A program made the translations under genes and the position numbers. Of a DNA stretch of 64,000 nt, positions 18,220-27,240 are shown one piece after another (positions within the stretch are counted from its first letter, which is position 1; every line of letters starts with the position of its first letter). This DNA is from Fibrobacter sp. UBA4297 (GTDB taxonomy: Bacteria > Fibrobacterota > Fibrobacteria > Fibrobacterales > Fibrobacteraceae): contig NZ_DGUZ01000009.1 of the NCBI RefSeq assembly GCF_002394865.1, positions 75,889 through 139,888 on the forward strand. The letters run 5' to 3'. A model generated the notes under the pieces. The model saw only the letters and a list, made by a program, of their open reading frames with translations. It was not told the origin of the DNA and ran no database searches.

Positions 18220-18316
18220 ATGGTTCCCCTCACTTCGTTCGAGGATGACGGCTCCAGGACGACACATCCTTCCTACTTTCTACTTCCTACTTCCTACCGC
18301 GGCTTTGCCGCAACCA
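18220..18316. repeat. Intergenic repeat words and 13-bp hairpin
   Basis: TACTTCCTACTTCCTAC tandem words (about 18275-18298) precede the hairpin GCGGC-TTT-GCCGC (18299-18311), which ends just before the stop codon of the minus-strand gene. Confidence 0.5.
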
Positions 18317-19588
18317 CTAAAATCCTATGCTGCCTTGCACCATGTAGATACGGTTTTCGTCCTGGCCTGTGTAGTAACCGCGTTCTTCGCCCCAGGTGGC
18401 TGCTTCGATCGTAAAGAAGCGGAGTACCTCGAGCCCGACTCCCGCTGACGGGTAACCGCCTCTGAAACCGCCTGCAAGTCTGAGTGTAATAAAGCGAATT
18501 TCATTGTTGAGTCCCGGAATTGCGGCGAGCGTCTGTTCCAGTTCAAAACCGAAGTTCAAGTGCGTAAAGAACTTGTAGTTTCTGTCGGCATTGAACATAT
18601 CGGCAAAATCTACGGCCACGTTAAATTTACGGCCAAAGCCCGTATTGCTGTTCATGAATTTCGGGCTGTAGTTTGCACCGATGGTAAAATTCGGAATCAG
18701 AGTCTCGCCGGCAAGCGATTTGAAGTAGATGTCGCGCAGTGATGCACCAAATCGCACTTCGCGGTTGAATTGGTAGAGTACACCGAGATCAATTCCGAAG
18801 GAGAATGTCTTGGAATCGAAGAAGTTGTCCGTGGCGTCGCTAGCCTGTTCTTTGAGCGTATCTACAATGGTACTATAGTTTGCAAGGCCGACAGTCACCA
18901 TGTTTGTCTTGTGGCGCTTGACGATTTTACCGCCTAAACCGACAGATAGTTGATTCGGAATGATTTCGTAGGCGCCACCCATTTGGGCAACGGCATCAAT
19001 CACAAATGTGTCAACGACTACATAGGGGAGGATAAGACCTGCATCAACGTATGGCGCCACACTTCCGTTCATCCAAAAAGCGGCTCCAAAGTTGTGGAAG
19101 GCGAGTTCCGCATCGAACTTGACTCTCGCTTCCATCGCCTTGTGGTCGTAAGAGTTGAGGGTCTTGACGTACTTTGGATTCTTTTGGAGCGAATCGAGGA
19201 TGGCTCCTGTTTGGCTAGATACCTGAGGATGGTCCTTGGTTATCCTGTTTGCATCGTTCTGTGCGGCTCGGAACAAATCTTGAACGTCTTTCACATCACT
19301 ATATGTTGAAAGAAACTTGAAAATGTCGCCTGCACCGCCAAAGGTGAGTCGCATGTCGCCAATCCAGTTGCGTGGATAGTAGCCTTGTTCTGGCCGTATA
19401 TCGTAGTTGCCAAGCCTGTTGATTTGCGTTAAACCAGCGTAGTTGTAATGGATGGCTTCCTTGTCATCAACGACTGCGACGTGGGCGCCACCCATAGATT
19501 CTGCACGAAGCGAAAAATGTCTTGGAGACTTTGCCGAAGCGATTCCGAAAGCAAGTGCGAAAACTGCAAGTATTGTTAATTTATTCAT
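18317..19588 (-). CDS. Outer-membrane beta-barrel protein, FadL/PorV/UPF0164-like
   Basis: The 423-residue product has a signal peptide (MNKLTILAVFALAFGIASA) and then SLRAESMGGAHVAVVDDKEAIHYNYAGL, the typical opening of long outer-membrane barrels in the FadL, TraF and UPF0164 sets, where an early amphipathic stretch is followed by alternating strands to the C-terminal IYMVQGSIGF. The terminal Phe fits an outer-membrane protein. Its ATG (19588) overlaps the TGA of the upstream lipoprotein gene (ATGA), with GGGAGAA inside that gene as ribosome site, so the two proteins are made in coupled fashion and may form one envelope complex. Cargo is unknown. Confidence 0.75.
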   Translation of the reverse strand: MNKLTILAVFALAFGIASAKSPRHFSLRAESMGGAHVAVVDDKEAIHYNYAGLTQINRLGNYDIRPEQGYYPRNWIGDMRLTFGGAGDIFKFLSTYSDVKDVQDLFRAAQNDANRITKDHPQVSSQTGAILDSLQKNPKYVKTLNSYDHKAMEARVKFDAELAFHNFGAAFWMNGSVAPYVDAGLILPYVVVDTFVIDAVAQMGGAYEIIPNQLSVGLGGKIVKRHKTNMVTVGLANYSTIVDTLKEQASDATDNFFDSKTFSFGIDLGVLYQFNREVRFGASLRDIYFKSLAGETLIPNFTIGANYSPKFMNSNTGFGRKFNVAVDFADMFNADRNYKFFTHLNFGFELEQTLAAIPGLNNEIRFITLRLAGGFRGGYPSAGVGLEVLRFFTIEAATWGEERGYYTGQDENRIYMVQGSIGF

Positions 19589-21039
19589 TTTGCATTTCTC
19601 CCTTCGAACCACTTGAGGAACCTTTCATCGTCATAGTTCGTCCAGCACCCGCCAACCATTTCGGCGCGCTTTCTCCAGTCGAACTTTATGTTGTTGATAT
19701 CCGTATCCATACGGATAAGTTCTTTATTTGTAATAAGGGAATTTATTTTGTCAGAATTAGTCTCGTTCTTGTCTTCGGAGAACTTGCCGTCATCGGCGAA
19801 CGTGAAGTTAATCGTCGTTGTAAACTTGAACCTGTGGTTTTTATTTTCGTCGCGTTCGTCCGGGTCGTCGTAAATAAATTTCCATTCATCCGAATCTTGC
19901 GGTTGCCAGTATATCTCAAGACGCGTCGGGTCTTCCGGTCCGAATTTTCCGTCCATGTCGATATCGACCGCTTGGTAGCTTCCGATAAACTTTGTGGAAT
20001 CGACCTGGGCCTTGGTCAAGTCGTATGTTTTGGAATTCTTGCTTGCTTCAACTAGGTCGTTGTAGTTTTGCGGTCTTTTTACGAGAACAACGGTGCGGTA
20101 ATCGCGGGCGTCTTCGTCAATTTCTCCATCGCCATCGTTATCGAAGTTGTCTACAATTTCTTCGTCTACGCAACCATCGCCGTCATCATCGATGTGGTTA
20201 CCGAATTTGAAGAATACGTCATTGCGGTCTTTTTCGATGCTTTGAGCTCTGTCGTTTAACTGGATGACTGTGTTTGCAAGACCGACGGAAATGTCGGCAT
20301 AGTCTTCGTCATTAAAGTCCTGACGTGTGGAGTCCGGCAAATAAGCCTTGATGATTTCGGCGGCACTTTCTGGGGAGGCCTTGATGGCTTCGGCTGCGGC
20401 TGCCATGTCGTTCAAGAACGGCTTGAGGCTATCGCCGAGGTCGTTCAGCGTATTGAGGTTGATCATCATGCCGGAATTGTCAGCCGAGACTACGGTCGAA
20501 AGCTGCGTGTTCACGTTCCTGATGCGGAGGGCTGCCTTGGATAGCTGGAGAATGGTATAGCTGTCGGCTATTGTGCTGAAGCGGACTTTCTTGTCTGTCC
20601 GGTCAGTTGTGTCGCGGGCTACAAACTGGTTCAGGTAGAACATAACGGAATCGATGCCCCTGGCAATGGAATCGGCCTTTTCGTCACTCATGGTAAGGAA
20701 CCCGTTGGTGGACTTCCCATTGGAGTCTTCGTGTTGCTGAGCGTATGAAGCAAGTTCGAATACGTTAATCCCGTCCTGCATTTTCAGAACCGTCTTGCAG
20801 AGTCCGATCCAAGCTTCGGAATAGCTGGAGTCTGCGCGGATAGCCTTGCCGAAAAACTTGCGCGCCGAGTCAAAATTGGATTTCTGGAATTCCAGGTATC
20901 CGTCGTGAGTTAGTGCCGCCGCGTCGTCACTGTCGGCATCTCGACTGCCTGTTGGGTGAAACAAGTTGCAACCGACGGTCCCTATAGACAGGGCGATTGC
21001 TAAAGGCCACATCCATTTGCCTTGCGAAACTTTTTTCAT
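19585..21039 (-). CDS. Lipoprotein with TPR-like N-terminus and Asp-rich calcium-type loops
   Basis: The 484-residue protein has a lipobox IGTVGC (Cys24). Residues about 41-76 (DGYLEFQKSNFDSARKFFGK and following) form a tetratricopeptide-like pair of helices. Between about 290 and 375 there are three Asp loops, DDDGDGCVDEE, DNDGDGEIDED and DIDMDGKFGPED, which resemble the calcium loops of EF-hand, dockerin or thrombospondin type 3 repeats. The C-terminal part has no recognised family. It is the first gene of a two-gene unit with the outer-membrane barrel downstream, so a surface or periplasmic accessory role is likely. Confidence 0.7.
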   Translation of the reverse strand: MKKVSQGKWMWPLAIALSIGTVGCNLFHPTGSRDADSDDAAALTHDGYLEFQKSNFDSARKFFGKAIRADSSYSEAWIGLCKTVLKMQDGINVFELASYAQQHEDSNGKSTNGFLTMSDEKADSIARGIDSVMFYLNQFVARDTTDRTDKKVRFSTIADSYTILQLSKAALRIRNVNTQLSTVVSADNSGMMINLNTLNDLGDSLKPFLNDMAAAAEAIKASPESAAEIIKAYLPDSTRQDFNDEDYADISVGLANTVIQLNDRAQSIEKDRNDVFFKFGNHIDDDGDGCVDEEIVDNFDNDGDGEIDEDARDYRTVVLVKRPQNYNDLVEASKNSKTYDLTKAQVDSTKFIGSYQAVDIDMDGKFGPEDPTRLEIYWQPQDSDEWKFIYDDPDERDENKNHRFKFTTTINFTFADDGKFSEDKNETNSDKINSLITNKELIRMDTDINNIKFDWRKRAEMVGGCWTNYDDERFLKWFEGRNAK

Positions 21040-21155
21040 AGTGCCAGTCCTGAAAAATTTTTCTTTACTCCATGTAATAAAATAACTTCATTCTTGCAAA
21101 AATGAATAATTTGCTTTTTTTTATAGCTTGTTTTTACGGTATTCTCGTAAAAAAA

Positions 21156-21163
21156 TATATTTG
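21156..21163 (+). promoter_or_regulatory. TATATTTG box giving a near-leaderless transcript
   Basis: TATATTTG ends six bases before the ATG at 21170. If transcription starts about four bases after the box, as in Bacteroidetes promoters, the message has almost no leader. No Shine-Dalgarno site is present. Confidence 0.45.
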
Positions 21164-21169
21164 CGCACA

Positions 21170-21925
21170 ATGAATGCTTATAAAGAGTATTTTCCGACGA
21201 AGGCTTACCGAATTGCCGAAATGCGACTGTCGACCCTGCTACGAGTGGAACGGGACCGCCTAGACGGAATTGCGGCCGCCTTGGGGCGTGAGTCCGCCAT
21301 TGGTCCCGACAACTTGAAAGAACAGTTGCCGGAAATACTCAAGTTTACCGAAGCGTACCACTATGCGTACGACCAATACCTGAAGGCCGTGCTTGTGCAA
21401 CAGCCGCGCCCAATCCAGTGTCGGCCAGCCTGTGGAAATTGCTGCCATCATTACCCGATGTCGGTCGAGCCATTTGAACTTATTTTCATGTACAGCGAAC
21501 TGCGCAAGCGGGAAGACCTCCTTACGCTGATGGAAGCTTGCCAGATGCGTTCGGACAAGTTTGAGGCTCTGTTCGAGGCGCGCAAGGGTGAAGGACTTTC
21601 TGAAGATGATGCCGAAGACAAGGCTCTGCACGACTACTTCTCCTGGTGGCGGTCCTGCCCGTTCTCGAATGCGGTGGGGGATTGCACTGTTTATCCGCTA
21701 AGGACGGTCTCATGCCGCATGTACTTTAGCGAAACCGATCCACAGTACTGCACGCCCGATATGCTCCAGACCGAAAAGAACGATAGCTATATAGTTTATA
21801 TGCCAGATGTTGTCGAAGATGCCGTGTACGGAATCTCGGAGCATTATGCGGCGCTTGACTTGCCGGAAAGCTTCTTTGGGGGGCTTTTGGCGCTGAATGG
21901 CTATGAAGGAGTGTTGGGCGCGTGA
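21170..21925 (+). CDS. YkgJ-family cysteine-cluster protein
   Basis: The 251-residue protein carries the CxxCxxCC-type cluster of the YkgJ family, thought to bind zinc or iron: CRPACGNCCHHYP (about 84-96), followed by CPFSNAVGDCTVYPLRTVSCR, which supplies further cysteines in the family's C..(x)..C.(I/V)Y..RP..CR pattern. The function of the family is not settled; some members are linked to Fe-S or metal handling. The ATG at 21170 follows a TATATTTG box; a longer frame from 21128 would start inside the promoter. The stop overlaps the next start (GTGA), so it is coupled to the SprT-like gene. Confidence 0.8.
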   Translation: MNAYKEYFPTKAYRIAEMRLSTLLRVERDRLDGIAAALGRESAIGPDNLKEQLPEILKFTEAYHYAYDQYLKAVLVQQPRPIQCRPACGNCCHHYPMSVEPFELIFMYSELRKREDLLTLMEACQMRSDKFEALFEARKGEGLSEDDAEDKALHDYFSWWRSCPFSNAVGDCTVYPLRTVSCRMYFSETDPQYCTPDMLQTEKNDSYIVYMPDVVEDAVYGISEHYAALDLPESFFGGLLALNGYEGVLGA

Positions 21926-22707
21926 ACGACGGGCAGTTGGACTTGTTCGGCTTTGTCGCTGAACCGGAAAAAAACGAAACCAGGGGCCCTTCTCCGGACT
22001 GCTCCGTCAACGGGCTTGTTCATTTTAAGTACAGTCCCTTAATGAAAAAGAGCATCCGTTGCAAGGGCGGTTTTCTGTTTGGGCACCCGGAAGTATTGCT
22101 CCCTGCATACATGAAAGCCCCTGAATTTGCGGCTGCGCGAGAGCTGGCAGCGGAGTGGGCTGAACATGCCATACGCCGTAAAACGCAGAAGAACAAGGCT
22201 ATTATTAAGGACTTGGTCAATCGCTTTTGGCAGACTGTAGATCAGGTGTTTACAGACAAAGGTGAAAAACCGCTGGCAAGCAAGGGAAGGCTTCCGCCGA
22301 TTCGTCCGCAAGGGGCGCACCACAATTTGACCGATGTGCTTGCCGCCATCAACAACACTTATTTTAACGGGGAACTCACTTGTCGAATCACCTGGAGCAA
22401 TCGCGTAGGCGGACTCAGTTTCCATTCCGTGCGCAAGGACCCGGTGACCGGTGAAGATTTCCACCTGATAAGCATTAGTCGCGGGTACGATGCTGCAAAT
22501 TGTCCTTTGTACGCAATCGCAGGTGTCGTCTATCACGAGTGCTTGCATATCGTGATCCCTGTCGAAGAACGTGAGGGACGCCGCATTGTGCATGGGCGAG
22601 AATTTCGTCAACGCGAAAAACGCTATATCTACTATGACGAATGGATCAAGTGGCACAAGGAGGTGCTGCCGCGCAACATCCGCGCCATGCGGCATCACAA
22701 GGCTATT

Positions 22708-22710
<3 letters not shown>
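21922..22710 (+). CDS. SprT-like zinc metallopeptidase domain protein
   Basis: The 262-residue protein has a zincin motif, VVYHECLHIVIP, with a third ligand region VHGREFRQREKRY downstream, as in SprT/Spartan-like domains; LTDVLAAINNTYFNGELTCRITWSNR fits the start of that domain. SprT-like proteases in eukaryotes digest DNA-protein crosslinks, while the bacterial members are little studied. The first 100 residues have no recognised domain. Translation starts at GTG 21922, overlapping the TGA of the YkgJ gene by the GTGA arrangement, and its stop (TAG) lies at the edge of the heptamer repeat. The pairing of a metal-binding protein with a metalloprotease may be functional. Confidence 0.72.
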
Positions 22711-22932
<222 letters not shown>

Positions 22933-24567
22933 TTAATCAAATAATTCTTGAATTTTCTGGAATATATGGCTTAAGACACCGGTAGAGTCGCCGATTTTTT
23001 CGATGGAATGCTTTGGCGTGTGCACGACAATCACGGATTCGTTCTTGTCGTATGGAATCGAGAAATCTATAGAATTGCTGCGTTCTTCGGTAATGCTGAT
23101 GGCTGCGATGCAGAGGTCGGTCTTTTCGTTCACGAGAGACGGGATAAGCACGTCAAAGTTCATGTCCGCAAACTTGATGTTCTTGTTCAGCATCTTGCCG
23201 ATTGTGTACATGATGTCGATATCGATGCCCGAAAGTTCGCCCCACTGGTAAAATTCGTAAGGGGCGTAGAGCGCTTCTGTTCCGACGATAAGCGTGTCGC
23301 TGCCGACCCAGTCCTGCTTCATCACCCTGACGGCGGCCTTGTTCTTGGACCACTTGTCCTTAATCTTCTGGATTTCGCCTTTCTTTTGCAGAATGCTAAT
23401 ACAGGAGTCGATGCTTGCTTTGAGCGGGCTGTTCTTGCCCATGGCGATGCCGAATTCGTCCTTGTTCAAGCGGTCTTTGAGAATCGAGAAATCTGAATGG
23501 TGTCTGAGAATTGATTCGGCAACGGAATAGTCTACAGCGATTCCGTCGATATCGCGATTGTCCAATGCTTTTGTCATTTCGGGAATGTTTGTGAAGTACT
23601 GGATGCGCGGGAGCTTGATGAACTGCTGGACCTGCTCGTCGAGGGTTGTGCCTGTTTGAACCCCGACAAATTTACCGGACAAATCGGACAACTTGTAAAT
23701 TTCGTCAGGCTTCTTGGGTTCAAGGTAAGTCATTTTTGGAACCTTGCTCAAAGTCGGTTCCTTATTGAAATCGTTGCGAACGACAAAGGTCGACTTAGCA
23801 ATGTAGTATGGTTTTGAAAAATCTATGTCGTCCTGGAACCGTTCGTTTTTGTTGAATGCCGAGATGATAAGGTCTGCTTCGTTCTTCTTGAGGGCGGTGA
23901 TTAGCTTGTTCCGGTCCTTTTTGATGATTGATGTCTTGATGTTCAGTTTCTCTCCGAGCAGTTTAGCAATGTCCATGTCGATGCCGACGATTTGATTGTC
24001 GCTTGTGAAGGAGAATGGCGGAACATCGGCGGATGTTGCAATCCTTAAAACTTGTTCGGACTCGAATTCCTTTGCGGGAATGAGCGAAATCTTGTTTACG
24101 TTGTTGTTCCAGTGCTCGTTGAGTTCGTTGAGCGAGCCGGCGGCGTTCAGGCTGTCGATAAGCCTGTTGATGATGCCTTTCAAGTCCGGGATGGCGCTAT
24201 GCTTGTTCATGCCGATGACGAACTCTTCGGTGGCGGCGATATCATTTTCGATAACGGTAAGACCGCTCATGCTGTCGTTGAAGGTGTGGTGGAGGACTGT
24301 CTCGTTGTAAGCGAGAACGTCGATGTCGCCCACCTGGAGGGCAAAGTAGGCGGTTATCAGGTCCGGGTAGGTCTTGATTCTTGCTTTGGGAACCTTCGTG
24401 CTGATGATGTTTTGCAAGTCGGAGATTTCTTCGACCCCGATGGTGTAGTTAGATGTATTGGCTTGGGAAATCGAAGCTAGGGGTTCCTTGGTAAAACCTT
24501 TACAACCAGTGCAAATGGCAAAAAATGCGCCGAATAAAATAAATAGTGTTGCGGGTAACCTTGACAT
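22933..24567 (-). CDS. Lipoprotein with rearranged solute-binding (SBP_bac_3) lobes
   Basis: The 544-residue lipoprotein (lipobox ICTGC, Cys22) is made of amino-acid-type periplasmic binding-protein pieces. Residues about 40-160 look like the second half of such a domain (GVEEISDLQ..., ALQVGDIDVLAYNE, EEFVIGMNKHSAI, LNELNEHWNNN). Residues about 172-440 are a complete domain (VLRIATSADVPPFSF, GIDMDIAKLLGEKL, GVQTGTTLDEQV, IQKIKDKWSKN). Residues about 450-544 are only a first half (LIVGTEALYAPYEFYQW, GIDIDIMYTIGKML). The order is thus second half, whole, first half. No permease or ATPase gene is adjacent. The start at 24567 is set by the signal peptide. Confidence 0.8.
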   Translation of the reverse strand: MSRLPATLFILFGAFFAICTGCKGFTKEPLASISQANTSNYTIGVEEISDLQNIISTKVPKARIKTYPDLITAYFALQVGDIDVLAYNETVLHHTFNDSMSGLTVIENDIAATEEFVIGMNKHSAIPDLKGIINRLIDSLNAAGSLNELNEHWNNNVNKISLIPAKEFESEQVLRIATSADVPPFSFTSDNQIVGIDMDIAKLLGEKLNIKTSIIKKDRNKLITALKKNEADLIISAFNKNERFQDDIDFSKPYYIAKSTFVVRNDFNKEPTLSKVPKMTYLEPKKPDEIYKLSDLSGKFVGVQTGTTLDEQVQQFIKLPRIQYFTNIPEMTKALDNRDIDGIAVDYSVAESILRHHSDFSILKDRLNKDEFGIAMGKNSPLKASIDSCISILQKKGEIQKIKDKWSKNKAAVRVMKQDWVGSDTLIVGTEALYAPYEFYQWGELSGIDIDIMYTIGKMLNKNIKFADMNFDVLIPSLVNEKTDLCIAAISITEERSNSIDFSIPYDKNESVIVVHTPKHSIEKIGDSTGVLSHIFQKIQELFD

Positions 24568-24621
24568 ATATTTAAAATGTAAGAAAATAAAATGAAAAAG
24601 GAGTAATTTGAAACATTTTAT

Positions 24622-24652
24622 TTGCAAAAAAAGCCTTGCATGGCGCAAGGCT
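24622..24652 (-). terminator. Terminator of the UPF0340 gene
   Basis: AGCCTTGC pairs with GCAAGGCT (24632-24652) and, on the minus strand, is followed by TTTTTTTGC. It lies just past the stop of the minus-strand gene at 24680. Confidence 0.7.
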
Positions 24653-24679
24653 GTATGGAACACGCTTTGGGGGCGTTTT

Positions 24680-25279
24680 CTAGAACTCGGGATACCCGTC
24701 CTTGAGCGCATCGTTGTAGTGAGCGCGTTCACCGCCGATGAACTTGGGGCGGGTGCGTGCGGCAATGATAATCGCCTTGCCGATGTGGTTCTGCTTTAGG
24801 CGCACGGGGACGGCGACTTCGCGGAGGTGCATGCCGATAAGGGTCCCGCCGATGTCGATACCAGCGTTTGCCTTGATATGCTCGAGCGCAACGGGAGCCT
24901 TGAAGCTTGCGTAGCAAGCGGTAGCAAAGGAGCCACCGGCTTTTGGCTGTGGAACGACGTTTACGATTTCAGCATTCGGGACGGCTTCGTGTTCGATGAT
25001 GATGGCGCGGTTCAGGTGTTCACAGCATTGGGCGGCAATATAGATGCCTTTTGTGCCAAAGACGCTTTGAAGCCCGTCATAAATCGCTTTGCCGACTTCC
25101 GGGACGGAATGGCTCCCGACCTGGTTTCCGAGTGTTTCGCTGGTGCTGCAGCCGACAACGACGATATCGCCTTTTTTGAGGTGGGCGACTTCTGTGAGTT
25201 CTGCTGCGACATTCATGGCATCAGACTTGATTTGTTCAACAATGTTCTTGTCGTCAATTTCGTAAGTAATACCTGCCAT
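24680..25279 (-). CDS. UPF0340 (YwlG/DUF436) family protein
   Basis: The 199-residue product fits the TIGR01440/YwlG family in length and blocks: GDIVVVGCSTSETLG, AAQCCEHLNRAIIIE, NVVPQPKAGGSFATA and GIDIGGTLIGMHLR, and the end ALIAARTRPKF-like (IIIAARTRPKFIGGERA). The biochemical role of the family is not known. AGGAG lies eight bases upstream of the ATG at 25279, which rules out a longer N-terminus. It is a single-gene unit with its own terminator. Confidence 0.85.
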   Translation of the reverse strand: MAGITYEIDDKNIVEQIKSDAMNVAAELTEVAHLKKGDIVVVGCSTSETLGNQVGSHSVPEVGKAIYDGLQSVFGTKGIYIAAQCCEHLNRAIIIEHEAVPNAEIVNVVPQPKAGGSFATACYASFKAPVALEHIKANAGIDIGGTLIGMHLREVAVPVRLKQNHIGKAIIIAARTRPKFIGGERAHYNDALKDGYPEF

Positions 25280-25429
25280 TTTTAAAGCTCCTGTTAAATC
25301 GGTTCTAAAGATAGTCTTTTTTGCGTATTTGGGCAAAAATAGGGCAATTTGGAGCATAAAACTGAAGCCTTGCCGCACAAAAGTTCTTACATCAATGTAT
25401 ATTAATAATAAGAAACTTATTGGTTTTTT

Positions 25430-27121
25430 ATGAGTGGAGAAATGGACAATCCTTCGAGCGTTGTTGGGCTCGACAGAAAGAAAATCAAGGAATTCTTTTT
25501 GCGCAAACTTCCTGATATGAAGGAAGCGGTTATTGACGCTATTATCGAAATTCTACCGAGCGTTCCACATTATCAAGAAGAAAACGACCATTTCACCTTC
25601 AGAATCATCATGGGCAACGGCAACCCGCCGATGGGCTGGAATCGCCGGATTTATGAATTTTCCGGGGATGCGCTTGAGAATTTGTTCAAGGAGCGTGTCA
25701 AGGCTTGCCTGAAGGATGTCATTCATTTTTGCAAGAGCGGCTGCGACTTGATTATCCAGCAGATGCCTGCGCGTGAAAAGTCGGAGATGTCCATTCAGGT
25801 CGGGGTGTTCCAGTCTGACCTTGGCAATGCGGGCGAGACGGAACGGTCGCTTCTCGAAAAGGGGTTCTTGCTGATTGAATGCGTGAACCGCTCCAAGATT
25901 TGTATAAACTCTCATACTCCTGCGGGTGTAAGCGACCATCTGCTTATCCGTTTTGACCTTGACGAAAACGAGTTTTCGGACAATTTGGAAGACAACAATC
26001 TGGAGTCATACCCGAAGGGGTTCTGGGCGGGTCTGTTCTCGCAAATCAAGAGGGAAGTCCACGGCACAATCTGCCTGTTTGTAGATCCGTCCTGGGATGG
26101 CAATGAAGACGAAAATTTCGATAGCGGAAAGATTGTCTTTGACGATTACAAGGAAATGCAGATCAAGCCGGATTCCATGCTAGATTCGCAGTCGTATCGC
26201 GACTTGTACGAGCAAAATTTTATCCGCAAGATGTTCATCTCGATGCTTAATTACGATGGCATTACGGTGATTGATACGAATGGCTGTGTGCGTGCATTCC
26301 ACTGCTTTGTCTCCATCCACCGAGGTAAGTTTACATCGGGTGGCGCAAGGCACCGCGCTTATAGGGCTCTTGCTAATTTGTTCAAAGATAACGAGCTGTA
26401 CAAGGCTCTTTACTTCCAGTCGCAAGAAGGAAACATCCGATTCTATCACAAGTTCCGCGTCTCTTCTTCGTTTGATTCAACTGTGATGGAGCCGGAGGAG
26501 GCGTTGGATGCCTGCGTAAATGCCTCGCTCAAAGTTTCCGAATGTGTAGACGGCAAGACTGCGGCTCTAGCTTCCGCTATCAATGCGGCTGTTTCGGACA
26601 ATGTTGTTAATGACAATGCGGTTCTATCGGATTCTCTCAATCGCTTGCGCGACGCCCATTTGGGAATCGACAACTTCTACAACGAACCGAAGCCCGCCGA
26701 AGATTTGTTTAATGCGGCCCTCGTCATGACGGACGAGAACTGGAGCCAGGTAAATGTTGGCCGTGTTATTAACGTACCGCTAATTTGCTTGATCGGAAAC
26801 TCTTACGGATACTCGACGAATGCCGAACCGTTCCTCAAGAATTTCTTGGAAAAGATTCCGCAGTCCGTCTGGAAAGCGTACATGAAAAACAAGTGCTACG
26901 AGGATACATCGCTTTCGTCAACGCTTGGTAGCAAGAATCAGGAAAACCAGTGGAGCAAGCTCATGAACGAGGTTGCTTCAGATGACGGTAAAACAGAAAA
27001 ATACGTGACCGATGAACTGGCCGAGCATGTCAAGGCCGTCTACAAGAAGGTGAGCAAGCTTTTCGCTCAGAAGTTCGAAGAAGAACGAAACCTCTGGGAG
27101 AATCTGTTTAAAGGTTATTAG
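25430..27121 (+). CDS. Protein with DisA/DAC-like nucleotide-binding signature
   Basis: This 563-residue soluble protein has no clear full-length relatives that I recognise. In the middle, YDGITVIDTNGCVRAF (275-290) followed by SGGARHRAYRAL (303-314) mirrors the diadenylate cyclase (DisA_N) active-site pair DGA...I...G.I..A and GTRHRAA. The Arg-His-Arg core is kept; Ala of DGA is Ile, and GT before RHR is GA. This fits the variant DAC-like families (such as the predicted sensor domain DACNV) described from nucleotide-signalling comparative genomics, and could be either a cyclase or a sensor. The N-terminal 250 and C-terminal 240 residues are unassigned. It is not next to an effector gene. Confidence 0.6.
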   Translation: MSGEMDNPSSVVGLDRKKIKEFFLRKLPDMKEAVIDAIIEILPSVPHYQEENDHFTFRIIMGNGNPPMGWNRRIYEFSGDALENLFKERVKACLKDVIHFCKSGCDLIIQQMPAREKSEMSIQVGVFQSDLGNAGETERSLLEKGFLLIECVNRSKICINSHTPAGVSDHLLIRFDLDENEFSDNLEDNNLESYPKGFWAGLFSQIKREVHGTICLFVDPSWDGNEDENFDSGKIVFDDYKEMQIKPDSMLDSQSYRDLYEQNFIRKMFISMLNYDGITVIDTNGCVRAFHCFVSIHRGKFTSGGARHRAYRALANLFKDNELYKALYFQSQEGNIRFYHKFRVSSSFDSTVMEPEEALDACVNASLKVSECVDGKTAALASAINAAVSDNVVNDNAVLSDSLNRLRDAHLGIDNFYNEPKPAEDLFNAALVMTDENWSQVNVGRVINVPLICLIGNSYGYSTNAEPFLKNFLEKIPQSVWKAYMKNKCYEDTSLSSTLGSKNQENQWSKLMNEVASDDGKTEKYVTDELAEHVKAVYKKVSKLFAQKFEEERNLWENLFKGY

Positions 27122-27240
27122 AGCTTAGCTCGCTTCGCTCTTAGAACTTAGATCTTAGATGTTAGAACATTGCTCTTCTTTCTAAGATCTGCCAACTAAG
27201 TTCTGCCAACTAAGTTCTGACAACTAAGTTCTGCCAACTA
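27118..27240. repeat. Composite heptamer element, short copy
   Basis: It has the same order as the copy at 22708: TTAGAGCTTAGCTCGCTTCGCTC, TTAGAAC words, ATTGCTCTTCTTTCTAAG, then four TCTGCCAACTAAGT-like units that run up to the stop codon of lgt. Confidence 0.8.

Noticed and set aside
25430..27121. Nucleotide-based immune system around the DisA-like protein
   Set aside because: Neighbours are a UPF0340 protein and lgt/PBP/orn, with no nuclease, pore or toxin gene. The signature alone does not make it a defence system.
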